DNA of 64,000 nucleotides from Peribacillus cavernae (GTDB lineage: Bacteria; Bacillota; Bacilli; Bacillales; DSM-1321), in NCBI RefSeq assembly GCF_003989135.1, contig NZ_RYZZ01000001.1, positions 62,001 through 126,000 on the forward strand. The letters are read 5' to 3'. This document shows, in pieces, positions 1 to 8,145 of this stretch (position 1 is the first letter of the stretch; each line of letters begins with the position of its first letter). A program made the position numbers and the translations under genes. The notes beneath the pieces were generated by a model. The model did no database searches and was not told the origin of the DNA. It saw only the letters and a program-made list of their open reading frames with translations.

Positions 1-103
1 AATTTTTCAAAATGTCTGTCTCTCGATACACATGCAGGAAAATCCGACACTTTTTCTTATAAGCACAAGAGTAAGATATTAATCCCTCGATTCCTCCCTA
101 ATG

Positions 104-112
104 TGTTATAAT
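104..112 (+). promoter_or_regulatory. Possible extended -10 promoter for the MATE gene
   Basis: TGTTATAAT at 104-112 fits the extended -10 pattern TGnTATAAT. There is no clear -35 box 17 bases upstream, which is acceptable for an extended -10 promoter. It lies about 100 bases before the MATE start, leaving a leader that can form a stem-loop at roughly 129-157. Confidence 0.4.
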
Positions 113-209
113 TCTCTCATTGTGAACCCCTCCACCTAAATCAAAGATTAAGATGGAGCTTGCGCCGCTTCGGCTTTTGGTTAAAAAAAACATATATAGA
201 GGTACATAG

Positions 210-1577
210 ATGAACGTCACTTACAAAAGGTCAGAAAAGTTACGCCAGTTTTTCATTATTTTACTTCCGATATTAATTACCCAGCTTGGTTTATATTCGA
301 TGAATTTTTTCGATATCATGATGTCAGGCAAATATAGCACAGACGATGTTGCCGGAGTATCGATTGGAAGCTCGATCTGGGTCCCCGTGTATACCGGTTT
401 AAGCGGGATTCTGTTGGCGATTACCCCGATTGTATCTCAGCTTATTGGCGCAAGGGAAAAAAAATCTGTTCCATACTCTATCATTCAGGGAGTCTATTTG
501 GCAGTTGTGATGGCTATTTTGATTATCATCATTGGTTCGATTGTATTAAATCCGATTTTAAACGGAATGGACCTTGCCCCGAAGGTACATCAGGTTGCCC
601 ATGATTACCTTGTCGCTCTGTCATTGGGAATGATTCCTTTATTTATTTATAATGTGCTGCGTTCTTTTATTGATTCACTCGGCCAAACAAGGATTTCAAT
701 GATCATCACCCTCCTTTCACTGCCGGTTAATGTCCTGTTCAATTATCTGCTTATTTATGGAAAGTTTGGGTTTCCTGAGCTTGGCGGCGTTGGCTCTGGC
801 TATGCGACAGCGATTACCTATTGGGTCATCACTTTCATTGCCTTCTTTGTGATTATCAACATACATCCATTTGCGGATTACAAGATTTTCAAGACTTTTT
901 ATAAAGTTTCCTTCAAGGAATGGGCTTCTTTATTAAAGATCGGGGTGCCGATCGGATTCTCGATTTTTTTTGAAACAAGCATTTTCGCTGCTGTCACTCT
1001 CTTGATGAGCGGGTTTGATACCATCACGATCGCTTCTCATCAAATTGCGATGAATTTTGCTTCATTTCTGTATATGATGCCTTTAAGCATTTCGATGGCG
1101 CTTACGATTCTTGTCGGTTTCGAGGTAGGAGCAAGACGACTGAAGGATGCCCGGGAATACGGTTTGATTGGAATCTTTATGGCGGTTTGCATGTCATTGC
1201 TTTGTGCACTTGTCATTTTCCTTTTCAGAGAACCGGTTGCTTCGATTTATACTGAGGACGCAAAAGTAATGAAGCTTACGGCCCATTTTTTAATCTATGC
1301 ACTATTTTTCCAGCTTTCTGATGCAGTCGCGGCCCCGATTCAGGGAACGTTGCGCGGTTATAAGGATGTGAACTTCACATTTCTAATGAGCTTACTTTCT
1401 TATTGGGTTATCGGTCTGCCAACCGGTTATCTGTTTGCCAATCTTACTGACCTCGGAGCATCCGGCTATTGGATCGGCCTGATCACGGGCCTCGCCGTTG
1501 GTGCTCTTGGTCTTTTAAGCCGATTGATATATGTGCAAAGAGTTAAATTTCCGAAGCAATATGGATATAATGAATAG
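210..1577 (+). CDS. MATE family multidrug efflux transporter
   Basis: This 455-residue protein is almost entirely hydrophobic, with about 12 predicted membrane segments in two similar halves, as in the MATE (NorM-type) fold. Conserved-looking pieces include PILITQLGLYSMNFFDIMMSG near the N-terminus and the matching second-half segment around residues 240-290. Family members export cationic drugs or metabolites using a Na+ or H+ gradient; the substrate here cannot be read from sequence. GAGG stands about seven bases before the ATG. The gene stands alone and ends at a strong hairpin shared with the convergent SDR gene. The family call is firm; the subfamily is not. Confidence 0.93.
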   Translation: MNVTYKRSEKLRQFFIILLPILITQLGLYSMNFFDIMMSGKYSTDDVAGVSIGSSIWVPVYTGLSGILLAITPIVSQLIGAREKKSVPYSIIQGVYLAVVMAILIIIIGSIVLNPILNGMDLAPKVHQVAHDYLVALSLGMIPLFIYNVLRSFIDSLGQTRISMIITLLSLPVNVLFNYLLIYGKFGFPELGGVGSGYATAITYWVITFIAFFVIINIHPFADYKIFKTFYKVSFKEWASLLKIGVPIGFSIFFETSIFAAVTLLMSGFDTITIASHQIAMNFASFLYMMPLSISMALTILVGFEVGARRLKDAREYGLIGIFMAVCMSLLCALVIFLFREPVASIYTEDAKVMKLTAHFLIYALFFQLSDAVAAPIQGTLRGYKDVNFTFLMSLLSYWVIGLPTGYLFANLTDLGASGYWIGLITGLAVGALGLLSRLIYVQRVKFPKQYGYNE

Positions 1578-1589
1578 TCTTGCATAATA

Positions 1590-1620
1590 AAAAATAACGT
1601 GCGCAGTGCACGTTATTTTT
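1590..1620. terminator. Bidirectional terminator between MATE and SDR genes
   Basis: A 12-bp perfect stem (1591-1602 with 1608-1619) and a five-base loop, flanked by A and T runs on both sides, sits exactly between two convergent genes and can serve both. Confidence 0.85.
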
Positions 1621-2393
1621 TATTCCTGATGAATTTTATTCAATACGTCTGTTCCTCCGGTAACTGGAATGACACTTCCCGTTATAAAATCAGATTTTTC
1701 GTCGCAGAGGAAGCTGATGACCCTGGCCAGATCCTCACCCGTTCCCGGCCTTCCAATAGGGACAGCCGCGTCCTTTTGCTGATTTGCCGCATCGATACTG
1801 CTTTCTTTCCACTCACCAATAATATCACCTGGACAAACCATATTTACAGTAATGCCATTTTGCGCTTCTTCAAGGGCGAGTGTTTTCGTCAGTGAGGTCA
1901 AGCCGCTTTTCGCCGCTGCAAAAGCCGAGCGATAGATCCATCCCGGCGCAGTGTCACTTCGCTCAAAACCAAAGGTTACGATCCGGCCCCACTTCTGGCT
2001 CCGCATATAGGGAATTACTTGCTTCGCCATATAGAAAAAACCATTTAAATTCCCGCTTATTAAATAATTCCATTCTTCGCTGGTGTATTCGATCATCGTT
2101 TTTCGTTCATGTATATACGGACCCGCATTATGGATGAGAATATCAATTTTGCCGAATGTATGCAGCACTGTGCCGACTGCTTGTATGCATTCGGCTTCAT
2201 CCGCCGCATCCCCTTGGACTGCAATGCAGTTGACCCCGTATAATTTCTGGAGTTCATTGATAAGTACTTCTGCTTCTGATTTGCTCTTTCGATACGTAAC
2301 AGCGATAGATATTCCCGATTGTGCCAGCATTATCGCTGTTTTCCGGCCAATGCCCGTTGCCCCGCCTGTAATCATAGCTATCTTTTCCTTCAC
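1620..2393 (-). CDS. SDR family oxidoreductase-like protein, catalytic residues altered
   Basis: The 257-residue protein has the short-chain dehydrogenase Rossmann fold: the nucleotide-binding TGGATGIG near residue 8, the NAG motif around residue 90, and the C-terminal GGTD. It resembles FabG-type reductases of NAD(P)H-dependent keto/alcohol chemistry. The position of the catalytic Tyr in the YxxxK motif is Phe: the segment reads SAFAAAKSG (TTT codon near 1925). The usual catalytic Ser region also reads VTFGFERS instead of VNISS. It may therefore be non-catalytic or use other chemistry. Its stop overlaps the shared terminator. The fold is certain; the substrate is unknown. Confidence 0.85.
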   Translation of the reverse strand: MKEKIAMITGGATGIGRKTAIMLAQSGISIAVTYRKSKSEAEVLINELQKLYGVNCIAVQGDAADEAECIQAVGTVLHTFGKIDILIHNAGPYIHERKTMIEYTSEEWNYLISGNLNGFFYMAKQVIPYMRSQKWGRIVTFGFERSDTAPGWIYRSAFAAAKSGLTSLTKTLALEEAQNGITVNMVCPGDIIGEWKESSIDAANQQKDAAVPIGRPGTGEDLARVISFLCDEKSDFITGSVIPVTGGTDVLNKIHQE

Positions 2394-2594
2394 AGAAAAT
2401 TACCTCTTTATTCGTGACTTTATTTTATTATACATAATTTTCTTGCATTCTCTATCTTAAAGCTATTCTCGATTGCTTTTCTTTAACCGATAGGCTGGAG
2501 GCTGCATAGGATAAAACATCAATTTATGATGCCGGTTGGGAACCAAAGATAACGTATTATGGATCTTTAAGAAAATAGAAGAGAGGAATGCAAT

Positions 2595-3080
2595 ATGTTT
2601 CCCTGGAATATGCTTTTCCCTTTTCAAAAAAATGACAGTAACAACATTAAAAATATGCAGCCTGACGAAATTCAATCATTTATCGATCAATTATTTTCCC
2701 AGGTAATTCCCGGTAATATGCAACAAATGATGGAACAGCATCAGTCAGGAGCACCCTTTCAGAGCGCACAGCAGAACGTTCAAGGCAACAAGGCTAATCA
2801 ATATCCGCTAAATGCTGAAATATTTGAAACACATTCAGAAGTATATGTACGGATTCCGATACAAAGTCCTGAAATGGTTAAACAGGCAAAGATCTATCAT
2901 ACATCTAATCAATCGATCATTGAAGGCATACCAGCCCCAGAAGATAAACATGTGTTTACTCTGCCGGCCATTGTCAAGAAGAAAGGTGCCTCGGCGAGAT
3001 ATAAAGAAAAGACATTAGAAATAAAGCTACTGAAAAACTTTGATTTTCAGTACTCCCAAATCGACGTATCCGAAGTATGA
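2595..3080 (+). CDS. Hsp20/alpha-crystallin-like protein, possibly spore-coat associated
   Basis: The 161-residue protein starts with a hydrophobic MFPWNMLFPF segment and a Gln/Asn/Met-rich region (about residues 20-70). A beta-rich domain follows (about residues 72-160; NAEIFETHSEVYVRIPIQ onward) that looks like a divergent alpha-crystallin domain. In Bacillus, similar proteins (CotP/GerT type) are spore coat components. GAGAGG stands seven bases before the ATG. It is transcribed away from the SDR gene. The spore role is inferred from family resemblance only, and the domain match is weak enough that a profile search would be decisive. Confidence 0.65.
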   Translation: MFPWNMLFPFQKNDSNNIKNMQPDEIQSFIDQLFSQVIPGNMQQMMEQHQSGAPFQSAQQNVQGNKANQYPLNAEIFETHSEVYVRIPIQSPEMVKQAKIYHTSNQSIIEGIPAPEDKHVFTLPAIVKKKGASARYKEKTLEIKLLKNFDFQYSQIDVSEV

Positions 3081-3095
3081 GCGATACGTTTTTTG
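3064..3095 (+). terminator. Terminator after the Hsp20-like gene
   Basis: ACGTATC at 3064-3070 pairs with GATACGT at 3083-3089 and is followed by a T run. The stop codon lies in the loop. Confidence 0.55.
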
Positions 3096-3239
3096 TTCTT
3101 TATAACTTGACTTGTACTTCTTGTGAATGGCCTCTTTACGATATGTATCCGTTTGGTGGGAAAATTCACAAGAAGCAGATGACCCGAATGTCAACTTCAA
3201 TCTAGAAAGGAATAATTCGGGGAGTTTAAGCCATAATAG

Positions 3240-3270
3240 TAAAAGACCAAACCGAAAGACGGCTTGGTCT
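3240..3270 (-). terminator. Terminator after the CAP protein gene
   Basis: AGACCAA and TTGGTCT arms (3244-3250 and 3264-3270) with an inner CCG/CGG extension, followed on the minus strand by a T-rich tract. Confidence 0.75.
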
Positions 3271-3287
3271 CGAAAAGAAATATTTTA

Positions 3288-4055
3288 TTATTTTCCAATG
3301 AACATTTGAGTCCAGTAGTCTCCTGAAGCTACATGCCCCACTCCAATGTGTGTGAAGTTGGCATTCATGATGTTTTCGCGGTGGCCCTGGCTGTTCATCC
3401 AACCTTGTACAACTTCTTGTGGTGACTTTTGACCCATGGCGATGTTTTCACCTGCATGGCTGTAGCTAATGCCGAATTTTTTCATCATATCAAACGGAGA
3501 ACCGTAAGTTGGGCTGTTATGGTCGAAGTAGTTTTTGTCTTTCATATCCTGTGATTTGATTCCTGCTACTTTGCTAAGCTCATTGTCAATTTGAAGAGCT
3601 TTCAGGCCTTGTTTTGCACGCTCTGCATTTGTAAGTTCAACAACCTGTTTCTCAAATTGGCTTACTTCAGAGCTAGTAGGTGCGGCAGTATTATCTGCTG
3701 CTGGTTTTTGCTCTGCTGGCTGCTGTGCAGCCGGCTTTTGTGCTGCTGGTTGTTGTGGCTGTTCAGCTTGCTCTTGCGGTTGTGCAACTGGCTTTTGTGA
3801 TTGTTCAGTCTGTTTCTGTGGTTGTGCAGCCGGCTTTTGTGGTTGTTCAGCTGGTTGTTGTACTTGCTGCTTCGGTACATTATATTTTGATAGATATTGG
3901 TTTACTAGTTTTTCAGCCTCTTGTTGATTAGAAACCTGGAAAATAACAGGTTTTACTTGATAGTCTATAGTAGAAGCATCAGCTTGCTTTACTCCTGCCC
4001 CTGATAAGATGACAGCTGCGGCAGCTGCGGCTGAGAAAAACATTTTCTTTTTCAT
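3288..4055 (-). CDS. Secreted CAP (SCP) domain protein, YkwD-like
   Basis: This 255-residue protein has a signal peptide (residues 1-27, MKKKMFF then an Ala-rich core, cleavage near ADA-ST), a spacer, a low-complexity Gln/Pro/Ala/Lys region (about residues 65-125) built of imperfect QPQKPAAQ-type units, and a C-terminal CAP domain (about 133-255). CAP hallmarks include LTNAERAKQG, FDHNSP, AGENIA, QGHRENIM and the final YWTQMFIGK. Bacterial CAP proteins are secreted and some are spore or wall associated; the biochemical activity is generally unknown. GGGAGGA precedes the ATG by eight bases. The Gln-rich region is probably a wall-spanning or flexible linker and may vary in length between strains. 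Confidence 0.9.
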   Translation of the reverse strand: MKKKMFFSAAAAAAVILSGAGVKQADASTIDYQVKPVIFQVSNQQEAEKLVNQYLSKYNVPKQQVQQPAEQPQKPAAQPQKQTEQSQKPVAQPQEQAEQPQQPAAQKPAAQQPAEQKPAADNTAAPTSSEVSQFEKQVVELTNAERAKQGLKALQIDNELSKVAGIKSQDMKDKNYFDHNSPTYGSPFDMMKKFGISYSHAGENIAMGQKSPQEVVQGWMNSQGHRENIMNANFTHIGVGHVASGDYWTQMFIGK

Positions 4056-4423
4056 ATTCTAATTCCTCCCGTAAATTCTTAGTTTGTTTCGTGCAAAATC
4101 ATCATAACATGCGTTTTTCGTAATATTAGGACCATGTATTTCCATTGCAGTTTATTGCTTTTTAATTAGGGTAAAAGAACGAAATGTAAATCTATAAAAT
4201 TATCAAGAAATCTCGTAAAAGTACGGTTCAATGGTAGAATGGCGTAATTTTCGTGTTCTCTCTTAATTTACCTGCTTCTGGTAGCCATGTCCCTGTATTT
4301 CCATTTACCTACTAGTAATGAAGTATTGACAATGGTTTCTGATAGGCCACCTTTGTAACATATGTTACTTCGGTATTACAATTGTTAACTAGATTACTAA
4401 GATATTTACTTTCTATTTATTGC
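4056..4423. other. Intergenic region, no gene seen
   Basis: This AT-rich stretch lies between the CAP gene start and the lipoprotein gene terminator. I see no ORF with a ribosome binding site. A TTGACA at 4326-4331 lacks a matching -10 box. A CCATG..TATTTCCATT sequence occurs twice (about 4132-4146 and 4284-4304), with no evident function. The promoter for the CAP gene should lie in its first part. Confidence 0.5.
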
Positions 4424-4462
4424 ACAAAAAAGAACCCAGTTTGCCAACAGGGCCCTTCTTTA
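4424..4462 (-). terminator. Probable terminator after the YtkA/FixH-type gene
   Basis: On the minus strand, an AAGAA..CCC arm with a GGG bulge pairs with GGGTTCTT and is followed by a run of T. The bulged stem makes this less certain. Confidence 0.5.
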
Positions 4463-4474
4463 ATATATCGCCTA

Positions 4475-4945
4475 TTAATGTTGATGGGAGGATTCTTTTG
4501 CTTCCTCCTCATTATGGTCACTATGATCCATTTGCCCGCTGCCTTTCTTCTCAGGAGCGCTCGGCTCACCGACGATAAATTCCTTTTTCGGCATCGTATG
4601 CATCCTTTTCGCCGTAACATGGGCATAGACATAATACGTTCCTTCTTCAGAGAAGGCCTTCTCAAGCTTATAAATCCCATCATCTCCGTTTACAGCTTCA
4701 AGTTTTTCGTGTTTATCGCTTTGTGAACGCCATATTTCAAATGTGACCTCATCGGCATCCGTCACTTTCTCATCTCCATAAGTAACCTTTGCTTCAAAAC
4801 TGACTGGTTCATCTAGCTTCGCCTTTTCTGGCTGCACAGTAAAATCGACATTCAGCATCTTTGGCATTTCTTCCTTTTGCTCGCTTGTGGCACAGCCGCC
4901 CAAAAGAGCAAGCACCGCGAGCGTGAGTATCAGCCATTTCCTCAT
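4475..4945 (-). CDS. FixH/YtkA-like lipoprotein with His-rich tail
   Basis: The 156-residue protein has a lipoprotein signal (hydrophobic segment ending LALLGGC, lipidated Cys at residue 18). A beta-sandwich domain of the YtkA/FixH type follows (about residues 32-127; VDFTVQPEKAKLDEPVSF, GIYKLEKAFSEEGTYYVYAHV). The tail ends MDHSDHNEEEAKESSHQH, which could bind a metal. FixH-type proteins are linked to copper handling or cytochrome oxidase assembly, so an extracytoplasmic metal role is plausible but inferred. AAGGGG stands nine bases before the ATG. It is monocistronic. Confidence 0.8.
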   Translation of the reverse strand: MRKWLILTLAVLALLGGCATSEQKEEMPKMLNVDFTVQPEKAKLDEPVSFEAKVTYGDEKVTDADEVTFEIWRSQSDKHEKLEAVNGDDGIYKLEKAFSEEGTYYVYAHVTAKRMHTMPKKEFIVGEPSAPEKKGSGQMDHSDHNEEEAKESSHQH

Positions 4946-5047
4946 CCCAATTGACCCCTTTTAATCATTTATCCTATTTTATTGCAAATAATATAGATTG
5001 TGAATACTAGCAACTAAATTAGAAAAATCCTTAAACAGAATCCTTCC

Positions 5048-5320
5048 CTAGAGTCCTTCCATCGTCCTTACATATATTGAAATCAATTCTGCCTTTTCAC
5101 GTTCCGATAAATCCGAAGAAATCACTCGTTTTACGCTGCTGAAAAACTTTTCGAATTTATGCTTTCGAGTTCGCGGATGTGCATTCTCATCAAGTAACTC
5201 CCTCCTTACAAGCTCGTACAATATATCTTCTCGATCAGAACTTTCAGCTGACATTGTCCGATTGTTCCATAGCAGCAAATAAGATTTTAATAATTCCCTT
5301 GAATGATGTTCGTTCAACAC
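5048..5320 (-). CDS. Small hypothetical helical protein
   Basis: This 90-residue, charged, probably all-helical protein has no signal peptide or membrane segment. Visible parts are ELLKSYLLLWNN near the start and a C-terminal half rich in Lys, Arg, Glu and Ser. The start read is GTG followed directly by TTG. AAAGGA lies about 14 bases upstream of the GTG and 17 upstream of the TTG, longer than usual. I do not recognise the family. It diverges from the small zinc-ribbon gene at 5404, with a short shared promoter region. The amino-acid composition is gene-like, but the function is unknown. Confidence 0.55.
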   Translation of the reverse strand: MLNEHHSRELLKSYLLLWNNRTMSAESSDREDILYELVRRELLDENAHPRTRKHKFEKFFSSVKRVISSDLSEREKAELISIYVRTMEGL

Positions 5321-5403
5321 GTACTAACCACGCTTCCTTTAAAATGTTTTCCTATATCGTACATATTTTGATCGACTTTGGCAAAAATAAGGAGTAAAAA
5401 GGA

Positions 5404-5658
5404 GTGAATAGATTGTCACAAGTATATCGATGCCCTAACTGCAAAACGAATAAATCCCGATTCAATCTAATCCAGCAGGTTTCCACTCCTGTTAAAAAGG
5501 ATCCGAACTCCGGAGAAATCGTCCAACAATTTACAAGCGACACGTTAGATCCATTCCACCTTGCTTATAAAGGTCCGGAGGTAAGGGTTCAATGCGGGGC
5601 GTGCGGACTGATTGAAGACGAAAAAACATTTGCCGCTTTTGGAGAAATGGATCGATAA
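5404..5658 (+). CDS. Small zinc-ribbon protein of unknown function
   Basis: The 84-residue cytoplasmic protein carries two Cys pairs, CPNC near residue 10 and CGAC near residue 66, which together should bind one Zn ion in a zinc-ribbon fold. The start is GTG at 5404 (GGAG nine bases upstream) or TTG at 5413 (GGAG eight bases upstream), and both are well placed; the shorter form would begin [10 protein letters not shown]. It has no operon partner and ends at a strong hairpin. A nucleic-acid or protein-binding role is typical for such ribbons, but nothing here specifies it. Confidence 0.7.
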   Translation: MNRLSQVYRCPNCKTNKSRFNLIQQVSTPVKKDPNSGEIVQQFTSDTLDPFHLAYKGPEVRVQCGACGLIEDEKTFAAFGEMDR

Positions 5659-5660
5659 TC

Positions 5661-5700
5661 GCATAAAACGAGGCAGGAAAATGCCTGCCTCGTTTTATGC
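5661..5700. terminator. Bidirectional terminator, zinc-ribbon and MarR genes
   Basis: A 17-bp perfect inverted repeat (5661-5677 with 5684-5700) with a six-base loop lies between the convergent genes. Its outer arms include AAAA/TTTT. Confidence 0.8.
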
Positions 5701-5711
5701 CTGGATGTATT

Positions 5712-6134
5712 TCATTGTAGCTTCTTAATGAGCTCATGCAATGTCGACAGCTCTTCCTCCGTAAACTTGCTGAATTTCGCAACCATATATTCCGTCTTCT
5801 TCTGTTCCAGATCATTAATCAGCTCTTTCCCCTTTTCGGTTAACTCAAGATTTACGATCCGGCGGTCATTTTCGACACGATTTCTGGTAATCAGTCCCTT
5901 TTTCACAAGCGAGTCTGTCACTGTGGTAATATGGCTTGCAGAGACGTCTAATTCCTTTGAAAGTGCCGAGGCCTTTTGCGAGCCGGAAACCGCGATAAAT
6001 TTAAGAACTAGAAATTCGTTGCTGTTAATGACGGAACCGAATAGTTCATTGAATTCCTTTCTCATGTTGCGAAAAATATTTTTAAATTCTTTTTCAAGAA
6101 GATACATTTTTTCTTGATTAATAATGGTAATCAT
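5712..6134 (-). CDS. MarR family transcriptional regulator
   Basis: The 140-residue protein has the MarR winged-helix layout: an N-terminal dimerisation helix, the recognition region around residues 50-85 (SALSKELDVSASHITTVTDSL), and the wing with RNRVENDRRIVNLELTEKG. Such proteins are dimeric repressors released by small phenolic or drug-like ligands, thiol oxidation or similar signals. The target cannot be read. It stands alone upstream of the methionine salvage block. The region before its start (about 6135-6180) is very AT-rich with imperfect dyad symmetry and might be its own operator. Confidence 0.9.
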   Translation of the reverse strand: MITIINQEKMYLLEKEFKNIFRNMRKEFNELFGSVINSNEFLVLKFIAVSGSQKASALSKELDVSASHITTVTDSLVKKGLITRNRVENDRRIVNLELTEKGKELINDLEQKKTEYMVAKFSKFTEEELSTLHELIKKLQ

Positions 6135-6218
6135 TCCTTTTCCCTATCATTATATAGTTAATATCGATTATAAGTATATTGTAACCTTCGTCAAGGATAA
6201 ATGAAGCAAAAATAGTAT

Positions 6219-6251
6219 AAAAAAAGAAAAACCCGTTTTCATATACGGGTT
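6219..6251 (-). terminator. Terminator after mtnD
   Basis: AACCCGT at 6230-6236 pairs with ACGGGTT at 6245-6251, followed on the minus strand by a T-rich run. It ends the mtnWXBD transcript. Confidence 0.85.
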
Positions 6252-6312
6252 AAATCGGGTTACATCTAATTGTTTCTTTTCGTTTAGTCCTCTTTGGCCA
6301 TTCCAAGCATTA

Positions 6313-6843
6313 TCACTTTACTTCTTCTTTTTCATAGATAGGCACCCAGCCCTCTGTGGTCACGAAAATTCGCACAGCAACCACTTTCCTGTCTTCCTGA
6401 AGGGTGAAATAATGGCGGGTTGACTCAGGTACAGAGATCAAGTCGCCAGGATTCAAATTTACGTCAAACCATTCTTTGTCCTTGCCTTCGATTACAAAGA
6501 TGCCATGTCCGCTGACAATGAAGCGGACTTCATCATCGGAGTGATGGTGTTCCTGTTTGAAATTTGTAAGAAGCTGATCTAGATTTGGTGTACCATCCGA
6601 AAGGGAAATCACATCGTGAGCTTTATAGCCCCTTCGTTTAGAGATATCAGCAATTTCCGTTTTAAATGTTGCTAGAATTCCATTTTTGTCTTCATCGGAA
6701 AGCTTGAACTTTTTTTGAAGGTTTTCCGGAAGCTTTGAAATTTCCCATTGCTCATAGATGACTCCCTGTTCCTCTAAAAATACGATTACTTTTTCTTCAT
6801 TTTCAATTACTTCGTTAGTGGTATGGATTTTAATGGTTGCCAT
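6313..6843 (-). CDS. mtnD: Acireductone dioxygenase
   Basis: MtnD oxidises 1,2-dihydroxy-3-keto-5-methylthiopentene with O2. The Fe form gives formate and 2-keto-4-methylthiobutyrate, the methionine precursor; the Ni form is off-pathway. The 176-residue cupin carries the metal ligands in EHHHSDDEVRF (about residues 96-106) and the later His in TRHYFTL. Length fits the bacterial family (about 178). It is the last gene of mtnW-X-B-D, 19 bases after mtnB, and a terminator follows. Control by the SAM-I riboswitch before mtnW is expected from the operon layout. Confidence 0.96.
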   Translation of the reverse strand: MATIKIHTTNEVIENEEKVIVFLEEQGVIYEQWEISKLPENLQKKFKLSDEDKNGILATFKTEIADISKRRGYKAHDVISLSDGTPNLDQLLTNFKQEHHHSDDEVRFIVSGHGIFVIEGKDKEWFDVNLNPGDLISVPESTRHYFTLQEDRKVVAVRIFVTTEGWVPIYEKEEVK

Positions 6844-6862
6844 TATTTTTCCCTCCTCATTT

Positions 6863-7489
6863 TTATACCTTCGTTGTAAAAGCTTTTTGCTGATTGAGCA
6901 CTAGTGTATATTGAAATAGGAATTCACAAGCTTCGAGAATTTTTTTTGCTTCAAGGCCTGTTTTTCCCCAAACAGTAATGCCGTGATTTCTGATTAAAAC
7001 AGCTCCGGCGTCATCATGAATGTGATGTGAAAATTCATCAGTCAGTGTTGGAATATCAGCATGATTATAGATAATTGGCACAACCAATTCGGCATCTTCT
7101 TCCCATCTGCCAGTTGCTTTTATGATTTCATGTCCTTTAAAGACAACCTTTCCTGCATCGCCAAACAGTTCAGATATGACATTGTTTTCGACGGTATGGA
7201 TGTGGAGCACACTTCCAGCCGCCGTCCGGCTGTATATTTCTGTATGCAGCAGAGTTTCTGCAGAAGGCCGTAGATATGTTTCTTCTGCTGGATTTCCATT
7301 CGCATCCACTAAAAGAAAATCTTCGTTTGTTTTCTTCCGTTTATCCTTGCCGCTTGCCGTGATGAGAAAGTTTCCGGACTGCGCCACTTTGATAGAAAGG
7401 TTTCCGCTTGTACCCATGAACCAGTCCCTGCCTGCCAGTTCATCCTTAATGTCGGCAAGTTCACTCCACAATGCTGCCAATTCGCTCAT
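6863..7489 (-). CDS. mtnB: Methylthioribulose-1-phosphate dehydratase
   Basis: MtnB dehydrates 5-methylthioribulose-1-phosphate to 2,3-diketo-5-methylthiopentyl-1-phosphate. The 208-residue protein is a class II aldolase/adducin-fold enzyme: [13 protein letters not shown] near the start, the Zn-binding HIH in [10 protein letters not shown] (about residue 97), and a later ligand in [10 protein letters not shown]. Its start overlaps the end of mtnX by four bases, so translation is probably coupled. Length and operon position match Bacillus mtnB. Confidence 0.96.
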   Translation of the reverse strand: MSELAALWSELADIKDELAGRDWFMGTSGNLSIKVAQSGNFLITASGKDKRKKTNEDFLLVDANGNPAEETYLRPSAETLLHTEIYSRTAAGSVLHIHTVENNVISELFGDAGKVVFKGHEIIKATGRWEEDAELVVPIIYNHADIPTLTDEFSHHIHDDAGAVLIRNHGITVWGKTGLEAKKILEACEFLFQYTLVLNQQKAFTTKV

Positions 7490-8145
7490 ACGCTAACCTC
7501 CAGACGAGTCCTAAGGTGAGTGAGGCAATCAAAAAAGGTTTCAAAAGGATGGAAGGCAATCCCTTCCGCGCGGCATTTTTCAATCAAAAAATCTCTCGCA
7601 AATACGAGATCTGCCTGTTTAGCGGCCTCTAAATCGGTAATCGAATCCCCGATGACAATTTTATAATGATCGTCATCAGCAAGCTGCCGCATGATGGTCG
7701 GCTTGCAGCAGCCGCAGTCATTACTGCACTGTTCATCACATGTATGCGGCCAGTCAATTCTGATGTATTCCCCGGAAAAGTCAGCCCTGTTACAGTACAC
7801 ATGATCCAGTTCAAGATAGCTTTCCAGCAGAGGCTGAACGAAAAAGTCGATTCCGCCGCTGACTACATAAAAGGGAATGTGCTGTACTTGCGCAAATTGG
7901 AGTAATTCCCTGAAACCCGGCCTAATTTTCGCCTCCCGAATGACAAAATCAATCATATCCTGCCGTAAGTCTGACTTCATCCGGGAAAACATCTTTCCGA
8001 CGCCTTCTGAAATGCTTACTTTTTTCTGAAGCACGTCATTCGCTATTCGCTCCCAGCCCTTAGGTGCAAATTCCTTCATCAAGGCAATGATATTGTCGCT
8101 GTCTGTTATCGTTCCGTCAAAATCACAGAAAATGATCGGTCTCAT
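7486..8145 (-). CDS. mtnX: HK-MTPenyl-1-P phosphatase
   Basis: MtnX removes the phosphate from 2-hydroxy-3-keto-5-methylthiopentenyl-1-phosphate to give the acireductone used by MtnD. It is a HAD phosphatase: motif I is [12 protein letters not shown] with the nucleophile Asp near residue 7, and motif IV is [12 protein letters not shown] Cys cluster, [14 protein letters not shown], is present as in Bacillus MtnX and may bind metal. I chose the ATG at 8145, which overlaps the mtnW stop as ATGA; the frame is open further upstream to a TTG at 8172. The product is about 219 residues. Together MtnW, MtnX and MtnD replace the single MtnC route. Confidence 0.94.
   Translation of the reverse strand: MRPIIFCDFDGTITDSDNIIALMKEFAPKGWERIANDVLQKKVSISEGVGKMFSRMKSDLRQDMIDFVIREAKIRPGFRELLQFAQVQHIPFYVVSGGIDFFVQPLLESYLELDHVYCNRADFSGEYIRIDWPHTCDEQCSNDCGCCKPTIMRQLADDDHYKIVIGDSITDLEAAKQADLVFARDFLIEKCRAEGIAFHPFETFFDCLTHLRTRLEVSV

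Noticed and set aside
3127-3309. Open frame of 60 codons on the plus strand
   Set aside because: No ribosome binding site, it crosses the CAP gene terminator, and runs into the CAP gene on the opposite strand.
4326-4331. TTGACA as a -35 box
   Set aside because: No acceptable -10 at 16-18 bases downstream and no plus-strand gene follows.
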